Source: Holophagales bacterium
GTDB lineage: Bacteria > Acidobacteriota > Thermoanaerobaculia > UBA5066
Direction of reading: 5' to 3'
Length of the DNA stretch: 64,000 nucleotides
NCBI GenBank assembly: GCA_016714815.1
Contig: JADKBZ010000004.1
Span: 248,001 to 312,000 of the forward strand
How positions within the stretch are numbered: the first letter of the stretch is position 1; the number at the start of each line of letters is the position of its first letter. A model generated the notes under the pieces. That model made no database searches. It saw only the letters and a list, made by a program, of their open reading frames with translations, and was not told where the DNA came from. The position numbers and the translations under genes were made by a program. Shown piece by piece: positions 39,497-48,385 of the stretch.

Positions 39497-39796
39497 GAAT
39501 CACCTCCAACGGGAAAGAGCTCGTCCAGGACCGATCACCGGCGGGAACTCGCCATGCGGGCAGGGGGCTCCCCGCCTCCCCCGCTTCTTCTGACGACAAT
39601 CCCGACTCGGCTCTCCGCGCCATTGCCGCTTGCCGACGCAAGACCTGGGCCTCACTGTCCGCTACGACCTGAAGCGCGACAGGCGATACATCTGGGGGAC
39701 TCCCCGACCTTCACCGTCGCGACGCGATCTCCGGGTGCCGATCGACTCGGCACGCCGCGAAGCAACTCAGCAGCCCCGCAGCCACTGAAGCCGCTT
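39497..39796. other. 300-bp spacer, no gene recognised
   Basis: Between the truncated secreted gene and the FHA-AAA+ regulator. It contains the ribosome site of the former at its left edge. No family-like coding sequence or clear terminator is seen; it may be remnant DNA. Confidence 0.4.
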
Positions 39797-41644
39797 CTAT
39801 CCCTCGATCCCCAGCCTCTCCATCTTCATCCGCAGCCCGTCCCGCGAGATGCCCAGCAGCTCCGCCGCGTTCGACCGGTGACCGCCGGTCCTGGCGAGCG
39901 CGGCGCGAATCGCTTTGCGCTCGACGTCGTCGACGCGGGGCTGAAGCCTCAGGTCCCCTCCGTCGTCGAGGGGCTCGACGGTCGAGGTGCCGCCGTCGCC
40001 GAGCAGCGGCAGAAAGCTCGCGTCGATGACGCCGTCGTCGGGGCAGAGGTGGACGAGCCGGCGAACCTCGTGCTCGAGCTGGCGGACGTTGCCAGGCCAC
40101 GGGGCCGAGACGATACGGCGTAGCGCCAGGAGCGAGACGCCTCGGACTTTGCGGCCGGTCTCCACGGAGAAGCGGCGGACGAAGCTCTCGAGGAGGAGCG
40201 GGAGGTCGTCGCGCCGCTCGCGAAGGGCGGGAACGCGGATGGTCCAGCCGGCGATCCGGTAGTAGAGGTCCTGACGGAGCCGCCCCTCGCGCAGGAGCTG
40301 CTCCGGCTCGGCGTTGGTCGCCCCGATGATTCGCACGTCGACCTTCACCGATCGGCGCCCACCGACCGGGGTCACCTCGAGCGACTGAAGGACTCGAAGC
40401 AGCTTGGTCTGAAGGAGGATCGGCATCTCGCCGATTTCGTCCAGAAGAAGGACTCCACGGTGCGCCAGCTGGAACTGGCCTGGCCGCGCGAGGACGCCGG
40501 TTGCCGCACCCTTCTCCACGCCGAAGAGCTCGGCCTCGAGGAGCTCCGCCGGAACCGCCGCGCAGTTCACGGCCTGGAAGGGGCCGGAGCAGCGAACGAG
40601 AGAGGAAGCATGGAGGATGCGAGCGACGTGCTCCTTGCCGACGCCGGTCTCGCCCGTGATCAGGACCGGCAGGTCGCCGGTCGCCAGGGAGCGAAGCTGC
40701 CCGTAGAGGGCCTTCATCGCCTCCGAGCGGCACGGGACATACCCGGGCGCGAAGACGAGATTCCGTGCTGCGAGCTCGGCGCGGGGCGCGCTCACAGCGT
40801 GGCCCACCGAGGCGGTCCAGGTGAGGAGCTGCAGAACGACCTGGAGCAGGAGATGGAGGTCCGAATTCGGCTCTGAAACACCGCCCGCGACGAGGAGAAC
40901 CGGCCCGCTGCCAGCCCCGCCGCCGACGGCTCCCACGAGCGCCGGGTCGCTCGGAACGTCGAACGACCGAACCGTTCCCGGCGCGAGCGCCGACGTCTCG
41001 ACACCGTAGAAGACCTCCCGCAGCTCGGCGAGGCGGTTCAGCGCCGCGGGGTCGCCGCGCAGTGCGACGACGGCCGGGTCTTCCTCGCGTCGCCCCTCGA
41101 GAAGGGCGACCGTGACGGCCCCGATCTCCTCCCGCAGCGCCTCGAGCGAACTGGAGACGCCGCCCTCCTCGTAACAGGCGAGGGCGCGAACGATGCGGGA
41201 AAGGAGGGCGAGCCTGCGGTCACCTTGGACTCCGCCAGTGTCCCCGAGCGTCCGGGTGGGAAGGTCGAGAAGCGCTGGAAGGTGGCCGGGGTGCGTCGAG
41301 CCGAGGTCGATCCCGAGCTCGAGATCGTCCTCATCAACCCTCTCGAGCTTGAGGAGGACGGGGCCGAGCGAGAGGACCGAGCCCTCGGACAGGCCGGCTT
41401 TCTGGACGCGCTGGCCGTCGAGGCGCGTGCCGTTCTTGCTCCCCAGGTCCTCGACCTCGAACCCGCCCGGGAGCGAGCGGAGGACGGCGTGGCGTTTCGA
41501 GACGGAGCGATGCGCCAGGACGACGGTGTTGTCTTCACGCGATCCAAGCGTCGTCTCTCCAGGCTCCAGCGGAACCCGGCGAACGTCCCCTTCCAGGTCG
41601 ACGTGCAGCGCCCAGCGCCGCGTGTCCTTCTTCGCCGTCACCAC
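39797..41644 (-). CDS. FHA-domain AAA+ Fis-type transcriptional regulator with degenerate GAFTGA loop
   Basis: A 615-residue protein. An FHA domain (about 25-100; GSREDN, SVSKRHAVL, GSKNGT) should bind phosphothreonine. A GAF-like domain follows (~145-285). The AAA+ domain (~295-530) has Walker A GETGVGKE (331-338), Walker B GVLLLDEIGEMP and arginine-finger sequences. A Fis-type helix-turn-helix ends the protein (RSNAAELLGISRDGLRMKME). In sigma54 activators the loop GAFTGA touches sigma54; here it reads GAATGV (379-384), so canonical sigma54 activation is doubtful. It starts at GTG 41644, divergently from the intact kinase 186 bases away. That arrangement suggests the kinase phosphorylates a ligand read by this FHA domain (inference). 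Confidence 0.9.
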   Translation of the reverse strand: MVTAKKDTRRWALHVDLEGDVRRVPLEPGETTLGSREDNTVVLAHRSVSKRHAVLRSLPGGFEVEDLGSKNGTRLDGQRVQKAGLSEGSVLSLGPVLLKLERVDEDDLELGIDLGSTHPGHLPALLDLPTRTLGDTGGVQGDRRLALLSRIVRALACYEEGGVSSSLEALREEIGAVTVALLEGRREEDPAVVALRGDPAALNRLAELREVFYGVETSALAPGTVRSFDVPSDPALVGAVGGGAGSGPVLLVAGGVSEPNSDLHLLLQVVLQLLTWTASVGHAVSAPRAELAARNLVFAPGYVPCRSEAMKALYGQLRSLATGDLPVLITGETGVGKEHVARILHASSLVRCSGPFQAVNCAAVPAELLEAELFGVEKGAATGVLARPGQFQLAHRGVLLLDEIGEMPILLQTKLLRVLQSLEVTPVGGRRSVKVDVRIIGATNAEPEQLLREGRLRQDLYYRIAGWTIRVPALRERRDDLPLLLESFVRRFSVETGRKVRGVSLLALRRIVSAPWPGNVRQLEHEVRRLVHLCPDDGVIDASFLPLLGDGGTSTVEPLDDGGDLRLQPRVDDVERKAIRAALARTGGHRSNAAELLGISRDGLRMKMERLGIEG

Positions 41645-41830
41645 CGGGCATTGTCGCCTGCGGGGTCACGCATCGGGAAACCGGGGCTTCCGGGCTTGAA
41701 ACGGGAAGAGGCTCGGCGCCGGAACCCAGAACTCCGGAGGCGCTGATCGAGCGAGGGCGGGATCGATGTGTAACCGCTTCCCGCCCCCACTGCGCGGTAT
41801 CATGCCCGGTCGGTGGAGGACCCCGGCAGG
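41645..41830. promoter_or_regulatory. divergent promoter region between FHA regulator and kinase
   Basis: A 186-bp region that should carry promoters in both directions. A TATCAT hexamer near 41799 could be a plus-strand -10 element for the kinase, but I see no good -35 partner. I find no clear -24/-12 (sigma54) pair. Confidence 0.35.
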
Positions 41831-44560
41831 ATGGTAGATCGGACGGAGACGTGGGGAGGAGGGCCGCCGCAGGTGGCCGCCCCCCCCTCGGTCGCGATCC
41901 CGGCCTTCCCGGCCCGTTTTCGCGCCGACCGGCTCCTGGGCTCAGGAGGTCAGGCCGACGTCTGGCTGGCGCACGACCTCGAGCTGGACCAATCGGTCGC
42001 GATCAAGCTTTTTCGGCCAGGTCTCGACCCGGTGGCGCGAGAGAGGCTGCGGCGGGAGGTGAGGATTGGGCGGGAAGTGTCCCACCCGCGGCTCGTCCGG
42101 ATGTTCGAGCTGATCGAGGTGGGGGACCGGCTCGGGGTGGCGATGGAGTGGGTGCCGGGCGGTACGCTCGCCGATCGGCTGAAGCAGGGACCTGTCGCGA
42201 TCGACGAAGCGGTGCTCGTCGCCCGGGAGATCCTCGAAGCTACAGCGTACCTCCACGAGAAGGGCGTCCTCCACCGCGACGTGAAGCCGTCGAACATCCT
42301 CGTCGAGGCCAGCGGGGACGTGCGGCTCGCGGACTTCGGCCTGGCACGACCCGTCGGAGAGGGGGCGGACCTGACGCGGACGTCGGTCGCCGTCGGGACG
42401 CCGGGCTACATGAGCCCCGAGCAGCTGCGCGGCCAGAAGCCGGGCCCGGGCTCGGACCTGTACGGCGTCGGATTGGTTCTCTTTCAGCTGCTCACAGGAC
42501 GGGCGGCGTTCGTCGGGTCGTCGGAGTTCGAGGTGGCCCGGCAGCACGTCTCGGAGGCGCCGCGGAACCCGCGCGAGCTGCGAGCTGAGTGCCCCACCTG
42601 GCTCGCGACGTACGTGTTGCGGCTCCTCGAGAAGGAACCCGCGGATCGGTACCCGAGCGCGAAGCAGGCGCTGGCCGCGCTCGAAGGGCAGCGGGCGGAG
42701 ACTTCTCCCCGAGCGAGGAGGCGGCGTCTCGCTGCCCTGGTCGGAGTCGCGGCGGTGCTCGGAGCGGCGGTCGTCGTGACGAGGCTGGCGACGACGCGCG
42801 TCGCTGGGGCCACCGCCGTTCGCGTCGCGGCGGCAGGGAACAGATTGTTCGGCACGGCGCGAGACGGACGCGAGGTCTTCTCGCATCGATTCGGGAGCCC
42901 CGTCGCGCAGGTGCTCGAGGTCGACTTCGGGCAGTACGGTGGCGCCGTTTCGGTGGCCACAGCGGTCCCCCGGGCCCTCTCGGGGCCGGACAGGTTCCTG
43001 CCGTCCGAGATCGCCGCAGTGGACAGAAAGGGGCGCGTGCTGTTCCGGGCGAACGTCGAGGACCTGATCCTCAGCTGGGATTTCGACTTTCCCAAGAGCG
43101 TGCAGCCGCTCGTCCACGCGTTCGACCTCTCCGGCGACGGAGTTCCCGAGCTGGTGATCGTCGCGAACCAGCGGACGTTCTACCCGGCGGTCGTCCTGGT
43201 CTACTGGCCGGAGGTCCGACGCTGGGAGCCGGTGATCTGGAGCGAGGGGCACGTCTACGAGATCCACGGGGAGCATCGAGAGGGAGCCGGACGGCTCTTC
43301 TACCACGCCGCAGCGAACAAGCTCGGGTGGCTCGGCCTCGCCGGGTCGGTGAGGGTGGGAGTGCCCGAGGCGAACGTGAAGACCGCGCGGCGAGGCCTGC
43401 AGCTGAACGGCGACGTGGGGATCGGAGGGATCGAGCCGGTCTGGGCCACCCTGTTCGAAGAGCCCGCCGTGGGTCTGAACCGTTCCGGGGCCGAGCCGGA
43501 CGGGTCGTTCGCGCTGACGGGTCCGGCGACCTCTTTCCGGTTCGATCGCTTCGGAAACCCCGTTCCTGGCCCCTCCGCGAGGCTGGACCGGTCGCGCGAC
43601 CGGATCGCGATGCTGGAAAGCCTGTACGTGCTCGGTCACACCAGCGGCCCGCGTAGCCCCGGCGCGGTAGAGGCATCCGCGCAGAAGATGCTCACGAGGT
43701 TCGCGCCGCTCCTCGCCGAGCGTCCCTACCGGATCGCCTTCGCGATCGTCACAAGCCGGGCCCTCGCCCGGGTGGGCGATGTGAAGGCCGGAGCCGAAGT
43801 CCTTCGCCGAGCGATCGAAGACGGCGACGGGACAGTCGACGTCTCATGGCGGCTGGCCCACCTCGAGGCCGTCGCTGGAGAGCTCGCCACGGCCCGGCGA
43901 CACATCGAGGCGCTCGTCGCGGCTGGGGACTCTCCCCGCGCCGCATACGACGGCACGCTGCTGCTGGTCCGTCTTCTGGTCGAGACGACGGACAGGAAGA
44001 AAATGCAAGAACTCGCGCCGAGGATCCTGCCAGGAACGCTCGCGGGAGTTGCACGCGAGAGGCTCGTCGGAGTCGTTCATCTGCGTTCACACCTCCTGTG
44101 GGACGAAGTGGGGCCGGAAGACCTGACGGCCGAGTCGTCGGCCCACCTCCCCGAGGGCGAGGCGCTCGCGTGCCTGGCCCGATGGCGCGCGGGGCGCACC
44201 GACGCGGGCGACGTCGAGGCGATGGAGCGCGGGGCGCGTGCGAACCCGGACGCGGCATCCGAGTACCGGCTGGCGCGAGCGGCGGCCCTCCTCGGGTTGG
44301 GGCGGGCGCAGGACGCGCTGGAAGCCGCAACGGGCCTTGTGAACGTCCTCGAAGAGCCTGCCCGAATCGACTTCGCGGACCGGCAGACGCTCGACCTCGC
44401 CGAGGCGGTGCGCGTCAAGGCGATGGCGGCCGCGGGGGAGTTCCGCAGGGCGCAGGAGGAGGCGCTCCGGCTGCGCGGGCTACTGCGACCGGGGCTTCTG
44501 CCTCGGATCCTCGTCGAAGAGGTCGTGCGGGACTCATCGACGCGCTCATCCGCGTCCTGA
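41831..44560 (+). CDS. Ser/Thr protein kinase with FG-GAP-like and TPR regions
   Basis: 909 residues from ATG 41831 (GTG 41813 is a weaker alternative). An N-terminal PknB-type kinase has glycine loop LLGSGGQADVWLAHD, VAIKLF, HRDVKPSN, DFGLARP and GTPGYMSPEQ, so all catalytic residues are present. A basic stretch and one membrane segment (LAALVGVAAVLGAAVVV) follow, then a periplasmic beta region with an FG-GAP-like loop (FDLSGDGVPELVIVAN) and ~300 residues of TPR-like helices. It is a full-length paralogue of the frameshifted kinase at 29940-32743, similar from start to end. It is transcribed divergently from the FHA-AAA+ regulator. The periplasmic part may sense an envelope ligand (inference). 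Confidence 0.9.
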   Translation: MVDRTETWGGGPPQVAAPPSVAIPAFPARFRADRLLGSGGQADVWLAHDLELDQSVAIKLFRPGLDPVARERLRREVRIGREVSHPRLVRMFELIEVGDRLGVAMEWVPGGTLADRLKQGPVAIDEAVLVAREILEATAYLHEKGVLHRDVKPSNILVEASGDVRLADFGLARPVGEGADLTRTSVAVGTPGYMSPEQLRGQKPGPGSDLYGVGLVLFQLLTGRAAFVGSSEFEVARQHVSEAPRNPRELRAECPTWLATYVLRLLEKEPADRYPSAKQALAALEGQRAETSPRARRRRLAALVGVAAVLGAAVVVTRLATTRVAGATAVRVAAAGNRLFGTARDGREVFSHRFGSPVAQVLEVDFGQYGGAVSVATAVPRALSGPDRFLPSEIAAVDRKGRVLFRANVEDLILSWDFDFPKSVQPLVHAFDLSGDGVPELVIVANQRTFYPAVVLVYWPEVRRWEPVIWSEGHVYEIHGEHREGAGRLFYHAAANKLGWLGLAGSVRVGVPEANVKTARRGLQLNGDVGIGGIEPVWATLFEEPAVGLNRSGAEPDGSFALTGPATSFRFDRFGNPVPGPSARLDRSRDRIAMLESLYVLGHTSGPRSPGAVEASAQKMLTRFAPLLAERPYRIAFAIVTSRALARVGDVKAGAEVLRRAIEDGDGTVDVSWRLAHLEAVAGELATARRHIEALVAAGDSPRAAYDGTLLLVRLLVETTDRKKMQELAPRILPGTLAGVARERLVGVVHLRSHLLWDEVGPEDLTAESSAHLPEGEALACLARWRAGRTDAGDVEAMERGARANPDAASEYRLARAAALLGLGRAQDALEAATGLVNVLEEPARIDFADRQTLDLAEAVRVKAMAAAGEFRRAQEEALRLRGLLRPGLLPRILVEEVVRDSSTRSSAS

Positions 44561-44702
44561 GCGGGCTCCCGCTGGCGGGCGTCCGGACGCGCCCCCATAG
44601 CTGGTTCTGCGATGGGCCTTCCCGAGGCCGATCCCCCCTCAAACGCCCCACTACTGATCTCGGCCTTTCAATCCCACACCAAACAGCGAAGAGCTGGAGC
44701 GC

Positions 44703-45290
44703 TCAGACCGGAAAGAGGCTCGACACCGGCACCCCGAACGCCGGGAACGGCGGCGCCTCGAGGAGGTCTTCAGGCCCCAGGGAGCGTTCGGGAACCATCC
44801 GCCCGCAGACGTTCGTGAAGACGTCGACGGTCCGCTTCGCGGGGTCGACGATCCAGTACCACGGCGCGCCCATCAGACCGTAGGCTTCGCGCTTGCGACC
44901 GCGGTCGCTCTCCTCGGTCGAAGGAGAAGTCACCTCGGCGATCCAGTCCGGCACGAGCTCGATGATCGCCTCGTCCGGTCCCGGCCAGCCGTTCGAGGAC
45001 CTCCGCCAGCCTGCGACGTCCGGGATGAGCCGCGAGAAAGCCAGCTCTGAGCGGATTTCCGGCTCCATGACGAAGACCCAGTCGGGTGCTACAGCACCCT
45101 CCCCCTCGGACCCCGGCCCGCCCCGGAGAAGCTGATGAAGCTCTCCGACTGTTCTGCCGTGCCGGAATCGCGGCCGCGGCGAAAATGCCCACACCCCGCG
45201 CACGATCTCCACGTTCTTCCCTTCCGGCTCGGCTTCGACCAGCCGCTCGAGGGAAAGGAAATCCGCAAGAAGGTCCGGGACCGCTGACAT
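44703..45290 (-). CDS. Uma2 family (DUF820) endonuclease-like protein
   Basis: A 195-residue protein with the Uma2 PD-(D/E)XK-like core: LIPDVAGWRR, DWIAEVTSPSTEESDRGRKREAYGLMGAPWYWIVDP. The family is abundant in cyanobacteria and Acidobacteriota, and its biological role is unproven. The active-site pattern PD...E-V...K is retained. It starts at ATG 45290 and converges with the upstream kinase across a 142-bp spacer. Confidence 0.85.
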   Translation of the reverse strand: MSAVPDLLADFLSLERLVEAEPEGKNVEIVRGVWAFSPRPRFRHGRTVGELHQLLRGGPGSEGEGAVAPDWVFVMEPEIRSELAFSRLIPDVAGWRRSSNGWPGPDEAIIELVPDWIAEVTSPSTEESDRGRKREAYGLMGAPWYWIVDPAKRTVDVFTNVCGRMVPERSLGPEDLLEAPPFPAFGVPVSSLFPV

Positions 45291-45383
45291 CGCCTCAGCC
45301 TAGCGCCGCCCAGGAGCCGGGTCAAACGCTCCGCGCCGCCAACCCGGAGACATAGCTCGCCGCCGCGGCGAGCCGCCGCCCCC

Positions 45384-46256
45384 TCACCCGATCCCGTGAA
45401 ACCGCGCGATCGTCTCCCACGCCTCGAACGCCGTCTCGGCGTACGACACGAGGCGCAGGTCCTGCGGAGCGATCGTCCCCTCCTCGACGAGATACTCGAG
45501 GTCGATCGCCTTCTCCCAGAACTCGCGCCCGAAGAGGACGATCGGGACCGGCGGCATCTTCCCCGTCTGGATGAGCGTCAGCGTCTCGAAGAGCTCGTCC
45601 AGCGTGCCGAAGCCTCCGGGGAAGGCGACGAGGGCCCTGGCCCGCATCAGGAAGTGCATCTTCCGGAGTGCGAAGTAGTGGAAGTGGATGCAGAGCCCCG
45701 GCGAGATGTACGCGTTCGGGACCTGCTCGTGCGGGAGAACGATGTTGAAGCCGAGGCTTCGGGCGCCGACGTCGAAGGCGCCGCGGTTCGCGGCTTCCAT
45801 GACACCCGGTCCGCCTCCGGTGACGACGACGAAGTCGCCGCGGCCGCCCTTCTGGCAGGTCGAGGAGACGAGGCGGCCGAACTCGCGCGCCTCGTCGTAG
45901 TAGCGCGCCTTCGCGAGGACGCGCCGGGCGACGCCGACGGCACGCTGTGCCGCTTCGTCGCCGGGGGTCGCGGCCGCCTTCGCTTCCGCCTCGGCGAGGC
46001 GCCGCTCGGCTTCGGGCCGCTCGACGACGCGCGTCCCGCCGAAGACGACGATCGTGCCGACGATCCCCGCCTCGGCGAGGATCGCCTCGGCTCTCTGGAG
46101 CTCCAGCTGGAGCCGCGCGCCCCGCAGCTCGTCGCGCGAGAGCCAGGCGAGGTCCTCGTGGGCGCGGAGCGTGCTCGGCGAGGCGAGGATCTGCCGGAGG
46201 TTCTCCCGCGCTGCGGGATCTCCCGGAAGGTCCGCGTCCGGCGGGAGCGCCGGCAT
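45384..46256 (-). CDS. LOG family protein (nucleoside 5'-monophosphate phosphoribohydrolase-like)
   Basis: A 290-residue Rossmann-like protein with the lysine-decarboxylase-like/LOG motifs: VVTGGGPGVMEAANRGA and the signature FPGGFGTLDELFE. LOG enzymes release the base from N6-modified AMP; other members (PpnN-like) cleave AMP or GMP more generally. It is longer than the ~190-residue plant-type LOG, having an N-terminal helical extension. ATG 46256 overlaps the metG TAA by one base, so the two are coupled. Confidence 0.88.
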   Translation of the reverse strand: MPALPPDADLPGDPAARENLRQILASPSTLRAHEDLAWLSRDELRGARLQLELQRAEAILAEAGIVGTIVVFGGTRVVERPEAERRLAEAEAKAAATPGDEAAQRAVGVARRVLAKARYYDEAREFGRLVSSTCQKGGRGDFVVVTGGGPGVMEAANRGAFDVGARSLGFNIVLPHEQVPNAYISPGLCIHFHYFALRKMHFLMRARALVAFPGGFGTLDELFETLTLIQTGKMPPVPIVLFGREFWEKAIDLEYLVEEGTIAPQDLRLVSYAETAFEAWETIARFHGIG

Positions 46257-48331
46257 TACTTCACCTTCGTGCCGGAGGGAACGGACGGGTCGACGGCGAG
46301 GAGCGAAGGCTCGCCGGTGCCCGGGAGCGAGGCGGCGAGGACCATGCCGTTCGACTCGATCCCCATCAGCTTTGCGGGAAGGAGGTTCGCCACGACGACG
46401 ACCTTCCGCCCGACGAGCTGCTCGCCCGTGTAGGCCGTGGCGATGCCGGCGACGATCGTCCGCTCCTCCTCGCCGATCCGCACCCTCATCTTCATCAGCT
46501 TCTTCGACTTCTCGACCTTCTCGGCGGAGATGATCTCGGCGACACGCAGGTCGGCTTTGAAGAGGTCGTCGACGGTGATGCGGGCGGGCTCGGCGGCGGG
46601 GGCCGCAGGCGCGGCGGCGACTGCAGACGGCGTTCCGGGCGCGGCCGGAACGGGGGCGACCGGTGCCGCGAGAGCGGCGGCGGCGGGAGCTTCGGCGACG
46701 GGCTTCGTCTCTTCGGTCACGGGACTCTCCTTGGCTTTCTCCGCGAGGCTCGCCTTCGCGTCAGCGGCCTGCTGCCCGAAGTACGCCTTCGCGTCGGCAC
46801 GGGGGAAGAGGGGGGCGGCGGGGGCGAGCGGGGCGCCGAGCGGGAGGCCTCCCCACGCCAGGTCGGACGGGCGGAGCTCTTCGGCGCTCTTCGGCGTCCC
46901 GAGACGTCGAAGGACCTCCACCGAGGCGCCCGGCGCGATCGGCGCGAGCATCACGGCGGCGATGCGAAGCCCCTCGAGGGCGTTGTAGTGGATCCGGTGG
47001 AGGGCGGGAGTGACCCCCTCCGCCTTCACGCGCTTCCATGGCTCCTTGGCGGTGATGTAGCCGTCGATGGCGCCGAGGAGCGTGCGGATGGCCTCCGCGG
47101 CCTCGTGCAGGCGGCAGCCGCGGAAGGCGGCGTCCCAGGTGGCGACCGCCTCTTCGGCGACGCGCTTCACGTCGTTGTCGTCGCAGTGCTCGGAGGGCGT
47201 CTTCCCGCCGAAGGCGTCGGAGGCCATCCGCACGGCCCGCGAGAGGGTGTTGCCGAGCCCGTTGGCGAGGTCGCTGTTGTAGCGGACGAGGAACGCCTCG
47301 TCGGAGAACGAGGCGTCCTGGCCGAAGCTCATCTCGGAGATGAGGTGCCAGCGGAGGGCGTCGACCCCGAAGGCGTCGACGAGGGCGTCGGGACGGACGA
47401 CGTTGCCGACCGACTTGGACATCTTCCGCGAGTCCTTCAGCCAGAAGCCGTGGCTGACGACCTGCGTCGGGAGGGGAAGGCCGGCCGACATCAGGAACGC
47501 CGGCCAGAAGACGGCGTGGAAGCGGAGGATGTCCTTGCCGACGAGGTGCGTGACACGGCGCTCGTCGCCCGCGGGCCAGTAGCGCGAGACGAGGGTCTCG
47601 TCGCCGCTCCCGAGGCCGAGGGCGGTGAGGTAGTTCGTCAGGGCGTCGAGCCAGACGTAGACGACGTGCCCCGGGTGGCCCGGGAACGGAATCCCCCACT
47701 CGATGGCCGTGCGCGAGACGGAGAGGTCCTTCAGCCCGGCGCCGACGAAGGAGCGGACCTCGTTGAGGCGCGTCTCGGGGAAGACGAACGGGATTCCCGG
47801 GACGCTCCCCTTCTCGTAAAGCTCGAGAAGCCGGTCCTGGTACTTCGAGAGGCGGAAGAAGACGTTCTCTTCCTTCTGCCACTCGGCGGGCGTGCCGTGC
47901 GTCTGGCACTTTCCGTCGACGAGGTCCTTCTCGGGGTAGAAGGCCTCGCAGCCGACGCAGTACCACCCCTCGTGCCCGGCGACGTAGAGGTCGCCGGCCG
48001 CCTCGAGGCGGCGGATCAGCTCCGTCACGCCGATGCGGTGGCGCGGCTCCGTCGTCCGTATGAAGTCGTCGTTGGCGACGCCGAACCTCTTCCAGAGGTC
48101 GCGGAAGGTCGGCGCGTGCCGGTCGGCGACGTCGATCGGGGCGACCCCTTCCTTCTTCGCGACTTTTTCGATCTTCTGACCGTGCTCGTCGGTCCCGGTG
48201 AGGAAACGGACGTCCTCGCCCTGGAGCCGGTGGAAACGGGTCAGCGTGTCGGTGACGAGGGTCGTGTAGAGGTGGCCGATGTGGGGACGGTCGTTGACGT
48301 AGTAGATGGGGGTCGTGAAGTACCGGGACAT
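46256..48331 (-). CDS. metG: methionine--tRNA ligase with C-terminal tRNA-binding domain
   Basis: A 691-residue class I synthetase. It has the HIGH motif (NDRPHIGHLY) and KMSKS (DSRKMSKSVGN). The connective-peptide zinc site shows two clusters, CVGC and a later Cys-x2-His. An Ala/Pro linker (~545-590) leads to an EMAP-II/Trbp111-type domain (DLRVAEIISAEKVEKSKKLMKM). Overall architecture matches bacterial MetG with the appended dimerisation and tRNA-binding module. It starts at ATG 48331. Confidence 0.97.
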   Translation of the reverse strand: MSRYFTTPIYYVNDRPHIGHLYTTLVTDTLTRFHRLQGEDVRFLTGTDEHGQKIEKVAKKEGVAPIDVADRHAPTFRDLWKRFGVANDDFIRTTEPRHRIGVTELIRRLEAAGDLYVAGHEGWYCVGCEAFYPEKDLVDGKCQTHGTPAEWQKEENVFFRLSKYQDRLLELYEKGSVPGIPFVFPETRLNEVRSFVGAGLKDLSVSRTAIEWGIPFPGHPGHVVYVWLDALTNYLTALGLGSGDETLVSRYWPAGDERRVTHLVGKDILRFHAVFWPAFLMSAGLPLPTQVVSHGFWLKDSRKMSKSVGNVVRPDALVDAFGVDALRWHLISEMSFGQDASFSDEAFLVRYNSDLANGLGNTLSRAVRMASDAFGGKTPSEHCDDNDVKRVAEEAVATWDAAFRGCRLHEAAEAIRTLLGAIDGYITAKEPWKRVKAEGVTPALHRIHYNALEGLRIAAVMLAPIAPGASVEVLRRLGTPKSAEELRPSDLAWGGLPLGAPLAPAAPLFPRADAKAYFGQQAADAKASLAEKAKESPVTEETKPVAEAPAAAALAAPVAPVPAAPGTPSAVAAAPAAPAAEPARITVDDLFKADLRVAEIISAEKVEKSKKLMKMRVRIGEEERTIVAGIATAYTGEQLVGRKVVVVANLLPAKLMGIESNGMVLAASLPGTGEPSLLAVDPSVPSGTKVK

Positions 48332-48385
48332 AAGCAGATGAGGATATCAGGCGACCGGAAGGGCGCCGGGCCGCCCCGGGCGGAC

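Noticed and set aside
44561..44702. Terminator between convergent kinase and Uma2 genes
   Set aside because: No clear stem followed by T-run; spacer left unassigned.
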